DNA from: Toxonevra muliebris
Lineage: Eukaryota > Arthropoda > Insecta > Diptera > Pallopteridae
DNA length: 64,000 nt
NCBI GenBank assembly: GCA_963691655.1
Contig: OY829327.1
Coordinates: 65,608,079-65,672,078, forward strand
Direction: 5' to 3'
Of this stretch, positions 11,330-22,200 are shown piece by piece. The notes beneath the pieces were generated by a model. The model saw only the letters and a program-made list of their open reading frames with translations. It was not told the DNA's origin and did no database searches. A program made the translations under genes and the position numbers. Numbering within the stretch: position 1 is the first letter of the stretch; every line of letters begins with the position of its first letter.

Positions 11330-12684
11330 CAGAGAATATACAGAGAATGGAAAGTCTTCCTCTTCCTCCTAATTTTTTGAAAAATTTGCGTTTTTTATGT
11401 CGCTATAGCGGACAGACATATATATAAGTTCACCTCAGTTTTGTTGTTGTTGGTGGTGAAAAATAAATCAACTGATTAAATTTTCACATTTTCTAAATTG
11501 AATGCAAAAGTAAGTATTTTTGCAATATTCTTTAATTTAAACGATAATAAATTATACAATAATATATTTCTTTATCTTTGCCGGCAGACATTTTCATTAT
11601 CAACATAGAGGAGTGCAAAAATGAGAAGGATGGACTGCGCCAGTAAAACGATATATGCAAATGCGATTGATGAGATGTTAAAATTCTGGATTGGAACAGA
11701 ATTTTCATCTTGGTGAAAGCGGAAATACGTAAAAAAGTAAGTAACCAAACAAAACGGAGCTGTTCTCTTGTTCTAAACAAAAAAATTATTATTTGTTTTC
11801 AGTAAGTGCAACAAATTTTGTAAATGAAGGCAGAGCGTTGACCGCCATCATAGCAGACCCACACTGGACTATTGCTGAAGAAGAAACAAAGACCATATAT
11901 TTTCTCTGATGAGGCATTTTTTTTTATTTTATAAATTTTAAGTTTAGAAAAAAACTGTTTATCCACAATTAAATATAAATTATTAGTTTTGAAAAAAACT
12001 GTTTTAGTCACTATTAATATTATAAAATTATTCACGCAAAATAAAAAGATAATCCAATATTTTTGAAGCGGTGAATAATATTCATGGATATGTATTGCCG
12101 TGCTAACAAAACGAAAATGTATGCAAAAAAAAAGTACGCTTTATCAAAAATTGTACTAAATAAAATTCATTCAATTAAAACTTTTGGTTCTTACTTATGT
12201 GAACTTATTAGTAAATAGATATAATAATAAATGAAATCAGGCATCTATTCAGTTTGGTCTTTATGAAAAAATTATGAGTAAACAAAAAGGTTTTGTTCTT
12301 CGAATGAACTACGAATATAACGCTTTTAGACATATAAAAATAGTTTTTAGCAAAAAATCATAGTTGGTACGATTTCAATATTTTGATTGTGTGCTAAAAA
12401 ACAAAATAACAATTTTTGAAACATTTCATAACACAAAAAATATAACATATAGCAATAGGAGTAAACTCAAAGGAAATAGTAAGGCAAAATAGTAAAGCGT
12501 AACAAAAAACCATGAACATCAGCAATACTTTTTGGTTCGACTGGTACTACTGAGGTAGGTCTACTAAACCGCTTGGCACTACTGTGGTAGGTCTACTAAA
12601 TCGCTGGGCACTACTGTGGTAGGTCTACTAAATCACTTGGCACCATGTGTAATGGTAAAGTTTCCATTCTCTGTATATTCTCTG
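11330..12684. mobile_element. Non-autonomous hAT element nested in gypsy integrase, 1355 bp
   Basis: The terminal inverted repeats are identical over 24 bases and start CAGAGAATATACAGAG; hAT ends usually begin CAG/TAG. Perfect 8-bp duplications CTTTGAAC flank it. No transposase motif is visible inside: the short ORFs at 11532-11780 and 11799-12035 have no family features. Three direct repeats lie just inside the right end. It splits the integrase between YAL(N) on the left and ALNNYVHT on the right, which fixes it as younger than the gypsy copy. Confidence 0.93.
12543..12638 (+). repeat. Three 32-bp tandem repeats near hAT right end
   Basis: Units at 12543-12574, 12575-12606 and 12607-12638 share GGTAGGTCTACTAAA with few changes. 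They lie 46-142 bases from the element's right end, where hAT elements keep subterminal transposase-binding sites; that role is inference. Confidence 0.85.
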
Positions 12685-12782
12685 CTTTGAACAATTATGT
12701 ACATACCTCAACCCGACAGCCCCCAAGTGTGCTAATATTTGGTGTCGAACAACGAGGACCATTAGTCGACGAACTGACCGAA
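12685..12782 (+). pseudogene. Integrase of gypsy element, 3' part
   Basis: After the second copy of CTTTGAAC the integrase frame continues with ALNNYVHTSTRQPP and LIFGVEQRGPLVDEL, typical of the end of the gypsy integrase core. It abuts the 3' LTR at 12783. Confidence 0.8.
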
Positions 12783-13110
12783 TGTAATAGTATTATGTTA
12801 GCAGGATTGATACTTTGCCCTTCTGGCAGCTTTGTACTAAAACTAAATGTGCAATTGATTGTAAGATTCATATTTTGCCCATCTGGCAACCCAATACCTA
12901 AACTAATGTCAAAATTGAATGTTCTTGTTGTTTCGCTCTGCCGTATGTTTATGGTTTATGGAGATCGATAGGAGAAAATTATTGAGAAAAGGAAGACGAA
13001 AGCGAGCAGTCGAACCACGGAAAATTGAATTGTCGATAAATAGAAATTGTTAAAATCTATTAAATTGTTAAAAGCATATATTAAATTACATTAAATAAAA
13101 ATAATTAAAA
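12783..13110 (+). repeat. 3' LTR of gypsy element
   Basis: Matches the 5' LTR from TGTAATAGTATTATG to AATAATTAAAA with scattered substitutions and one extra block of about 38 bases near 13010-13045. The divergence indicates an old insertion. Confidence 0.85.
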
Positions 13111-14799
13111 ATATCCCATTTTCAAGAAGAAGGGAATGAGTTGGAGTAAAAGTGTATATTGTTTATTGTTTATCTCTTTGTGATTAACAACTTTGCATCA
13201 GACATAAAATTCGTGTCTACTGAAATAAACAAATGTTTTAATAGCCCTTGAAGATCCCATTTTGGGAGAACTAGATGTGATGGAGAAAAACGCAGTCGTT
13301 ATCAGCGACCCCAAATTACCATAAAACCTTTGGAAGATTTCTCGGAAATTTGGTTGAAAATTTGTGGCCCTATGTAATTTTGGTACTACTTATTTTGTTA
13401 TATTTATATTTTAGTTCAAATTAAATTTAAAAAAAATAAACAAAAAGAGAGAAAAGTTCACGGGTGCACAACCGCAAAAAAGTAAGCAAATTTTCTTACA
13501 AATAAGAGAAACGGCAACCCTGATTGCACTCCGAGCAGGGTGGCAATGAGCTATTTTACAAAATAGTATATTACATACAAAATATTACTAAAGAGAGGAC
13601 TGCATTTCGGTTAAAAGCAACTCAGCAACGAACTGAATGTAACCATTGTGAAATTAATAAAGTGAAATAAATAGAAACGACCTCCTCTTTTCTGTTCACT
13701 GACGTCTGACAAATTTAAAAATTGTTCTCTTACTTCTCCCAAAGCATTTGATATTTCAGAAGTTAATATACAAAAGTATTGACCCATTGGTACCATCACA
13801 ATATATAAATAAAATAGAAACATTTTAATAGGCAGAAAAATTTTTAGACATTGATAAACGAGATCTGCGAAGGAGTTTGTTACAACCATGAGCATAATGT
13901 GCACCAAGAATTTAACCCAAAGTTTAAAGTTTTTTTTTTTATTATGTAAGCCATTCAAGTAAGAAATCTGCCTCTCCGAAATTTAAATAAAATTCTTTTG
14001 AAATCGGTAAAACTATTTAGAATAGAAAGAGGAATTTTTTGGAGAACATAATTGTAAAATTTTTCTATTTTGCTTATTTAAATACTTTATAGAACTACAC
14101 GCTACCAAATATGGGTTAAGTGAGTTTTCTCTCATAAACTAAATTATTTGTCAAAATTTATGGAGCGAACACATGTCATAATTGTCAAATCTAACCACCT
14201 CGACCGAGCACGGGAGGATATGTTTTGTGCTCGTCGAACACCGACCACCAATATAACCAGGCACTAAGAAAAAATATTTTCTGAATCTGTTGTGATTGTG
14301 TAAACTAAAAATCCATTTGCACAAAATACTGAAACCAGTTATTACGTAAGTATACGGGATTTGTTGTAATTATTAAGAAAATAGATTAAGAAATTAAAAA
14401 GCAAGTGATTATATTTAACAAATTTTATTGAAATTATAGTGCGAAGGTTTACCTTGAAAAACTTACTTGTAGGCTTACCAAAAAGAAAAAGGGGAGATCT
14501 ACCGAACAAGCTAGATAACATAAAGCAGGAAAATAATAATATGTGATAGAAAGCTTTTCTCTAAGTACATAAGCAAATTGTAATTAAGTTTAAAATGAGA
14601 TTATTAATTATGATATTTATGAACTATGAATAGCAGACGGCCTATCGTTAGAAGAATTTTAGTCGAGTCGACTTTAGACTCCGCTATGCTTGACTGTATC
14701 ATTGACTTTCATCGAATTAGCCATGCCAAATCCTCCAGTGACGTCATTATTTGGAGGTTCTGCTAAAGGGAGAAAACAAATTTTTGTTATTGGTCATTT
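13111..14799. other. Mostly unassigned DNA, with one hydrophobic ORF
   Basis: Contains the 115-aa ORF listed separately. The rest shows no domain. The part nearest 14640-14800 may be the 3' untranslated end of the BEL element that reads leftward, but no LTR pair could be matched. Confidence 0.3.
13611..13958 (-). CDS. Hydrophobic 115-aa ORF, unknown
   Basis: The translation has two strongly hydrophobic runs (WVKFLVHIMLMVV and MFLFYLYIVMVP) and a more polar stretch between and after, so it could be a piece of a multi-membrane protein. The pattern is reminiscent of insect chemoreceptor segments, but the C-terminal TYhhhhhQF signature of those families is absent. It may be chance coding, a gene fragment or one exon. 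I do not recognise it. Confidence 0.2.
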   Translation of the reverse strand: MNGLHNKKKNFKLWVKFLVHIMLMVVTNSFADLVYQCLKIFLPIKMFLFYLYIVMVPMGQYFCILTSEISNALGEVREQFLNLSDVSEQKRGGRFYLFHFINFTMVTFSSLLSCF

Positions 14800-14829
14800 G
14801 ATAATTTTTTGTTTTATAAAAGTGAAAAC

Positions 14830-15690
14830 CACACGAACTCGCCCATCGACACCAGGATGAACTTGGTGAATTCTACCTAAGGGCTATTGACCAGGCGGGA
14901 GCCTTTCCTCTACCACAATAACTAAATCCCCTACTTTAGTATCTGGTTTTGCAGTGAGCTATTTAGGACGTGTCTGTAAACGATTGAGATATTCTGCATA
15001 TCTTCGGTTCCAAAAATGTTGCTTCATTTTCTCAACAGTTTTCCATCGAGTAAGTTTGTTGATGTGATCTAACAGGCTCTCTTCTTGAATGCAATTTGAC
15101 AATGGGCAGAGAGGTCTAGAATTTAGATAACTTTCTATTTGACATAGCAGTGTAGTCAATTCTTCATACCTCAATATGCGATCACCCATAATGCGTTTAA
15201 GGTGATATTTGACGGATTTAACACCTGCCTCCCATAGTCCCCTAAAATTTGGAGAGTCAGTAGGAATGAAATGCCAATCAGTACCTGTAAATGCGAGACA
15301 CTCAAGTAATTATTTTGGTAAAGATGATTTGCTTTTATCACCAAGTATTTTCAGTTCTTTAGCAGCACCGACAAAGTTGGTACCACAATCTGAATATATA
15401 TCAGTGCAACCCCCTTTCTGGACACAAAACGACGAAATGCTGCTAGAAATGAGTTAGTGGTCATGTCAGACACTGCTTCAAAGTATATCGCTTTAGTTAC
15501 CATGTACACAAAAAAACAAATATATCCTTTACTTACAACAGCGGATCTTAGCGTTGAATTTTTTTATTAAAAATGGGTAGTCCACCCCACTATGTTTAAA
15601 TGCCCTTGTAGCATTGAGGCGTACTGTCGGCAAATTTCCCACTAGTTGAAGCGCAGTTTTCGCTGTTTGTTTGAAGCAGCGCATGCATTT
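14830..15690 (-). pseudogene. BEL/Pao integrase core and DUF5641 end
   Basis: From high to low coordinates: CMRCFKQTAKTAL (end of the zinc region), DIYSDCGTNFVGAAKEL (second catalytic Asp), FIPTDSPNFRGLWEAGVKSV (catalytic Glu), then LNSRPLCPLS, TRWKTVEKMKQHFW and a last segment with VGDLVIVVEE, GRIHQVHPGVDGRVRV. These are signature pieces of BEL integrases. Only 14959-15189 stays open for long. Confidence 0.88.
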
Positions 15691-15691
15691 G

Positions 15692-16720
15692 CTAATAACG
15701 TTCTTCACTAACTGCTGACCAGAAATAATGCAAAGTTGCCGATTTACATAGGATAATGTTAATGTAAAACCATATAGTTAAAATATTTGTATAAGATACA
15801 TGCGTAAAAGTGTGCGATACAACCTTTTGTTTTCTTTCCTCTAATGAGGTTTGAAGGTTAGGTAAGGCCTGTGGCCAAGACGATGTTGGAAACTTTAAAA
15901 AAGCTGGACCTTCCCACCACATTTGATGGCATTTTAAGTCTTCAGGCATTAAGACGCGTGAGACGCAATCGGCCGGATTCTGAGCAGATGGAACATATTT
16001 CCACTGCAATACGTTTGTATGTCGTTGAATTTCACCTACACGGTTGGCAACGTAGACACTCCAACGTGAGGTCACTTGACGAATCCAACTTAAAACTGTG
16101 GAACTGTCGCTCCAATAAAATACATTAGATATCAACTCCTTGCTTAGAGCACCTTTAACAGATAGTCTAGGTATACTCACTGTTTTTATTGGCGACACTT
16201 TCGATTTCGCTTGCAATATGTTAACAAACATTTCATTATTGATTGAATAAATTCGTGCGTATGCTACTGCAGCGCACGCTTCTTGTGACGCGTCACAAAA
16301 ACAATGTAGCTCTAATAAATAATGTGGTCGGTGGCCTATTCAGCGTGGAATTTTGAAAGTTTGAAATATTTCAAGCGACGATCTGTACTTTAACCATTCG
16401 GATCGAATTTCAGTTGGAACCTCATCGTCCCAGTCTACTCCTGCCAACCACAATTTTTGGAAAATAATCTTTGCAACAACAGTTGAAGGAGTTAACCAAC
16501 CAAGTGGGTCGAAAAGACGAGCCGCATCCGATAAAATGCTGCGTTTAGAAATGTTAGAAACTTGGTTAAAGTTAAATGTAAATGAGTCAACGGTGCTATT
16601 CCATTGTACTCCTAATGCTTTTACGATATTATCATTATTAAAATCAAATGTAACGTTTCTCGAAATTCCAGTGGAATTTCTTGAACTAAATCCGGCGAGT
16701 TAGAAATCCATTTTCTAAGG
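15692..16720 (-). pseudogene. BEL/Pao RT C-terminus and RNase H
   Basis: 16231-15692 holds FYWSDSSTVLSWI, YVANRVGEIQ and KYVPSAQNPADCVSR, the classic BEL RNase H block, followed by WWEGPAFL. At 16240-16680 out-of-frame pieces give LFDPLGWLTPSTVVAKI and ELHCFCDASQEACAAVAYA, also diagnostic. Confidence 0.88.
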
Positions 16721-16726
16721 TTGAAT

Positions 16727-17210
16727 TTACCTTCTTGCAATAAAGCGCATTAATTTGTAGGTGGAAATTTTATCGTTTTGATTATAACGCCATAATATTT
16801 GCTGGAACTTTTGATGTTCCAAGGTAACACGAATTTGACAAAATGTAATGATTTGAGGCAAGTTATTTTGTAGTGCTGCTCCAGGACATAACACCTGATT
16901 CAGTGAATTTTGACCATTCATCTTATTGCTGCTGTCAAATACAACGCGCAGTTTTGTCGTAGTGCTATTCTCTTTAAAAACGCTGTGATGGGGCAAAGTA
17001 TATAATGACATTTCGCTATTATTGAAAGAATCATATTCTTTGGACATTTGGTGTATTTTTTAATAAAAGATTTGTATAATTCTGTAAACGCAGGTCGTTT
17101 AAGAATCGAGCACTCCAAGTTAGTAAGACGTTTGAACGCGTTGTGATAATTTTTGTTCAATTTAGGCATTTGATTATTTGTAACAAGCGATCTAAAAGGT
17201 AAATGCACAA
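16727..17210 (-). pseudogene. BEL/Pao RT N-terminus with catalytic block deleted
   Basis: LRVVFDSSNKMNGQNSLNQ and VLCPGAALQNNLP mark the RT start; HQKFQQILWRYNQND follows. The next coding piece (KWISNSPDLVQEI) belongs after the catalytic motif, so the stretch with the active-site aspartates has been removed. Confidence 0.8.
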
Positions 17211-17336
17211 TTTAGCGCCCAGATGAATCACGTCGAGTTGTATTTTTGAAGAAAACTTCGCACGCTTGTTCTATTCCCAGAAAGAACGAAGAATATTTTC
17301 CAAATTAAAATTATGAACAACGATGTTATGTACTAC

Positions 17337-18095
17337 TCAATTATCAGTTGGTCCACATAGTACCCAACCAAAATGAGTGTTTTGGAAGAAGAGTTCTTCG
17401 TGTATAAACGATTGTGTTGGCATAACTATTTTACAAAAGGTATCAGGTTCAAGAATCAAATCAATCGGATCTGAGTTATTATAATTTGGATCAACCAGGC
17501 AGTCTATACCAACAGAATTTACCGTTATGCTTAGCGGTGATTTCTTCGGAACATAAACAGACAAGCGTGGTAATACTAACACATTACATTTTAGTACTGT
17601 TTTTTTATAAATTGTCCACAAGTCAAGCTGAACACTGCTGCGACAGAGCTTAGTGTTGATATCATCCACACCAGATACATTGCAATAAACTTTTTGTTTG
17701 CTCAGTTTAAGCAGCTGCACAGCGTTCTCAGATATAAGAGTGGCTTGTGAGCCCTGATCGAGCAACGCTCTAAAACTGTATTGACCATTTGGTGAGTTAA
17801 TGATTACCTGTAATGTAGCGAGCAGTACATGTGGATGTGCTTGCGTGCTATGTATAGAAACGTTATTGAACCCATTAGGAAATTCATGGTCATAAGATTG
17901 ATCAAGAGCATAAGCAGTTTCATTACGTATGCTATCAGTAGTATTGTCGCTAGTGTTAAGAAGATGCGTATTAAGTGATCTCTCGTTTGAAGATCCATTG
18001 CTATCAGTATGTAAACTAGTATGATGCAGCGTTTTGCATATATTGCCACGATATAGAGACTTGCAGTCATTGTGATTATGACCTACCGTGGCCAT
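17337..18095 (-). pseudogene. BEL/Pao protease (DUF1758), 252 aa open
   Basis: The longest open piece of this element. FRALLDQGSQATLI is the aspartic-protease active site in the DQGS form seen in several BEL elements. It is followed by CNVLVLPRLS and a linker ending HFGWVLCG, which normally leads into RT. Upstream, VGHNHNDCKS looks like the end of a zinc knuckle. Confidence 0.85.
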
Positions 18096-18116
18096 TTCTT
18101 AATTTTAAAGATAAAA

Positions 18117-18560
18117 CTATGAATTTATATCATTTAGAAAGCATATGTTGCTTTCACAAAATAAACATTGTTGCTGTTGAGAAGCATGATTAGAGTGAAA
18201 CTGTTTCCTTTTAGATCTAGAAAAGAATTTTTTCGAATGTTTATTTGCGTTGCTGGAGGGTAGATGTTTCTCTTGAATTGATTCGAGTGTGCTAAATGTC
18301 GTCTCCAAAAAAGCGAACATATTGCTAATAGCAGGCAAATCGGTCGATGATTTTAAAGAATGCTGCCAATCTTTTCGGGTTTGCATATCTTATTTTTGAG
18401 GAATTAAATGAATTAAAAGCGTATCCCAATTATCAGTATTAATTTCTAAATTTTTAAGAGAGGAGAGACACTCTTGTGTGCTGTCTAGCAAGTGTTTTAT
18501 ACCTTGAAAAGTACCTTCAGACTTACGAATATTGAAAGGTTTTTTTTGTCAAGGTGTCTC
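18117..18560 (-). pseudogene. BEL/Pao gag C-terminus
   Basis: The 89-aa ORF at 18117-18386 has a basic, Ser/His/Gln-rich tail with CLFCE, consistent with the region before the BEL zinc knuckle. The remaining gag is not clearly readable. Confidence 0.5.
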
Positions 18561-19045
18561 CGATTAATCGTTTATTATGGTATCTACTTGTTAGTATGGA
18601 CCATGCGGAGTTGTAATTAATTTTAATTTAATTTTAACGACAAAAATTTAAATTATGCCCAAATTGGCAATTGAGTATCTGGTCACCTTAATCAAAGCCG
18701 TTTTGATTTTCCGTACTCAATCGTCAACTATCTGGCAAACATTTTTGTTGATGATATTTGCAGGCTTACATCAACCATGTTGGTCAATCGGTTGATGTTG
18801 TTGGTGTATCGTGTGGGCTCAGAAGTATTCTGAAGGCTACATTTATGAGTAGTCGGTTTTTATTTTAATGCACCGGTTTATTGACGTTGAAAAAAGTACT
18901 CGGTAAAAATCGATTTTTTCTCATGAAAAAAAAATCGCTCATTTAGTGTAACCTACCGATTTTTTGCACTCCCAGTATATTCTAATTTACAGTTTTAACA
19001 ATTCAGTTGGAAATATTTTATTTCGAGCTTAAAAAAATATATAAT
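18561..19045 (+). promoter_or_regulatory. Upstream region of the KH gene
   Basis: About 480 bases between BEL debris and the KH gene start. No clean TATA box can be chosen; an initiator-like stretch may lie near 18985-19000. An in-frame upstream ATG at 19007 would add 13 residues (MEIFYFELKKIYN), but the family start favours 19046. Confidence 0.35.
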
Positions 19046-19208
19046 ATGTCAGAGCCTTCAGAAGAACCAGTTGAAATAATTCCCAAAGAATCTGATTCCG
19101 ACCAGCCACGCATCAACAACATTGCACAAAAATTTCTTGCCGATTTGGACGAAGAAAGGAAAGCTTTGGGGAACAAATTCCCGCTATGCGCACTGTTAAT
19201 CGATGAAG
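19046..19208 (+). CDS. kep1/qkr58E-like: KH gene exon 1
   Basis: Starts MSEPSEEPVEIIP and ends ...CALLIDE plus one base, then donor G|GTAAGG. Phase 1 at the end matches exon 2, which supplies CT to make the Ala codon. Confidence 0.92.
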
Positions 19209-22200
19209 GTAAGGTTATCCTTATAACTTGCGTAGGCCTTTTCATATATTTCACAGGGCATTTATTTAAAGCGACCGAACGTAGAATTTGAGATTCCGAT
19301 ATTTGGTCTGCCATTTACACTGATCGGACCAACAAACCCTAGCCGTCTTTATACGTCATGTACAAAAAGCATTTTATAACAGTTGGTCTAGGGACAAAAT
19401 GATTGGGTTGTATTAATAAAACTTAGTGAAGTGAGTGCACTCGTTAATGTTCTTTAATACAGTACTGCATCATTTGCCAAGGCAAAAGCGATCAAAATGC
19501 AATATCTGGATGCTGTCTACGCATCAACAGTCCGTTGCTGGTAAAGTGGCTGCTCATACGGGAGCAAGCATGAAGCCTGTCTGAAAGAGTGAGGTAGAAA
19601 GAGGTAGCAAAGTTGTGCGGAAAATGCAAAAATAAAATAAAAATCGGCGCATTGATGAATGTACCATGTTCATATTGTTCCCTCATAATTTTTTAGAAGT
19701 TGAATAGGCAACATGAACGCAAACAAACATTTCGCATCTAGAGCACATACAGTCTTCATTTTCTTGCTATTTTTATTTAACTTTAAGTACATATTTAAGG
19801 TACATAATTGATATTTCTTTTGTATTTTTTGCGAGCAAAAGAACCTATTTTAATGAGCACAAGAAAAAGTGACAAAATTCGAATTTCACCGTTCCTTTTG
19901 GATTAGAAATAGTCCATCATGGTGGCGCTCATGAATACGACACGCCTTCTCAGGTTTTTCATGCTTGCTCCAGTCTGAACAGCCACAAAGGCTTGGTCAA
20001 AATGGCGTACCCAACGCGTCTCAACTACAAAGGCAATTATAAGAACATGATAGACTACTAATATAATGAAACAATGTTAAAATATCCCAGCGAACATTGG
20101 GACTCCTAAAAGACTCCAATAGGACTATTTAGAAGGGTTAGGACTCCTATTTAGAAGGGTTAGGACTCCTAAATGCTCTCCTAAAGGAGTATTTTAGGAT
20201 GATTTTTTCCTATGAACGAGGTGACGTTTATAGAAGTCCTGTTGGAAATATTTCTTATTTAATATTAAAACGGCACAGTACTAATTTTATGTGTGTTCAC
20301 ATGTACGATTTATTTGAAGAAGAAGGAAGTAAAAAAACTTAAAAAGTTAATACAAAAACAATAATGCAATGGTGCACACCTTTCCACTTTTATCGTCGTA
20401 TCCTTTTGGCTGTTTCATATAAATTTCATGCTCGATATCACTGTGCAAAAAGGCCGTTTTAATGTCAAATTGTTTCAACTTTAATTTCCTAGTTGCATCT
20501 ACGTCTTGTTTTTAATTAAAGAATCATATTCGTCATTCATGGCTTCGATTCACCTTTTTTTATTTTCACAAGAAATTGCTTCTTCAAAACAGTTTGGTTC
20601 AGCACTTGTTGCCAAAAAAGCCACTTCGTTCGAATCATTCAGCGAACCAAATAAATTTTGTCGTGATCGTAGACGTGAATCAACCACATTGTTTGGATTA
20701 AAATTACACCATTTGTCTCTTCGTTGGCTATCTTTAAATAATAAATTGTGATCTGCTTCTTTTTCAGATTCGTTTTTGAGAAAACTGTCACTTGTTTCAT
20801 TATGTGATTCTTTCATTTCTTCCAATTCAGCGGATACATTTTATGTTGCGTCTAAATCAACAGATTCCTTTGATGCATTGGAATCATTTAAATTTATGAT
20901 CACTTCATCGACAGTTTCTTCATTAAAAACGATATCACGTGAAATTTCAATTTTGTTTTTTACTAAATTTAGCACTCTATAACTCTTTGTTTCTTCGCTA
21001 TAGCCGACAAAAACACCATTTTCAGATTTTGAATCAAATTTTTGGCGTAACTGCTTTGGAATATGCGTGTACACCTCAGTTCCGAATACTTTAAAATTCT
21101 TTATGTTTGCTTGTTTGTTAAACCAAAGTTCATATGGTGACTTACCCTCAACCGATGATGTACCAGTTCTATTTAAAACATAAACCGCTGCACCCACCGC
21201 TTCAGCCCAAAGGTTTAAACTTAAGTTTTTGGAATAAATCATTGTTCTAGCTGCTTCTACAATTGTACACATATCTCTTTCTGAGCTGCCATTTTGCTCC
21301 GGCGAGTATGGTACACTCCTTTGATGCCGAATACCAAGGTCTGACAAAAGTTGTTTAACATTACTGTTTACATATTCAGTGCCGTTGTCTGTCCGCAGCA
21401 CTTTAACGTCGGAACCGATATAATTTTTTGCTTTTTTTTAAAAAATTTTTTATATTTTCGAAAACGTCGGACTTATGTTTCAAAAAATACACCGTACGGT
21501 AATGCGAATAATCGTCTTTGAGCAACAAAAAATATATGGAACCGCCAAAAGATGTTTCTTGTATTGGACCGCACTCGTCGGAGTGAATGATTTCTCCACA
21601 CTTACTCGTTTTATTTTCGCTGTTCGCAAAACTAAGTCGATGCTGTTTTCAATAAAACGGTTCCTCGATATAATCGATATGCCTCTGTCGAAGAAAATTT
21701 TTTACATGCGCAACATTTTGGTGGCCAAGTCTTTCATGCGAAACTTTAATTGATTCCTTTTTTACCGCTATATGTGCTGAATCAACATCTTTGGACTTTG
21801 ATATCAGTTTGAACGCCATTTTGAATAGCTTATCGTGTCGTACTCCCACTGCAACAACAACATCGTCTTTCATCAGCTTACATTTGTGCAAATCAGAAAA
21901 TAATGTGTACCCTTTATCGAGTGCTTTACCAGCCGAAAACAAATTGACGTGAATCTTTGGGACATAGAGCACGTTAACTAAATGTTTCTGGATCCATTTG
22001 CTACCATCATAGGCCAAAATGTTTATATTCCCTTCACCATGTGCTTCAATCGCATCGCCATTGCCAATTGTGACGACAGTTGCCTTTGCATATGATTTAT
22101 ACGTGTAAAACCATTCCTTTTTGTAAGAAAAATGATTGGAAGCACCTGTGTCAAGATACCAAGCGTCATCTTGCATTAAACTTGAATTACACACAAAAGC

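Larger units (their letters stand above)
6801..13110 (+). mobile_element. Degenerate Ty3/gypsy-type LTR retrotransposon
   Basis: Two matching LTRs (6801-7090 and 12783-13110) bracket gag, protease, RT, RNase H and integrase remnants in the normal gypsy order. Stops and frameshifts break every domain boundary, so no intact polyprotein exists. A separate 1355-bp hAT element (11330-12684) sits inside the integrase; without it the element is about 4.95 kb. The LTR follows almost directly on the FGVEQRGPLVDEL stretch of the integrase end, so some 3' coding sequence is probably lost. A 4-bp AATA occurs just outside each LTR and may be the target duplication, but this is weak. Clade not assigned. 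Confidence 0.9.
14800..18560 (-). mobile_element. Degenerate BEL/Pao retrotransposon
   Basis: Read on the minus strand from 18.5 to 14.8 kb the parts follow the BEL/Pao order: gag tail, DUF1758-type protease, RT, RNase H, integrase and the DUF5641 end. Every region has stops or shifts, and the RT has lost its catalytic block. LTRs were not identified, so the outer limits are approximate. It ends about 450 bases before the KH gene start. Confidence 0.85.

Noticed and set aside
13611..13958. Chemoreceptor gene
   Set aside because: Hydrophobic runs fit, but the family's C-terminal signature and neighbouring exons are absent; kept only as an unknown ORF.
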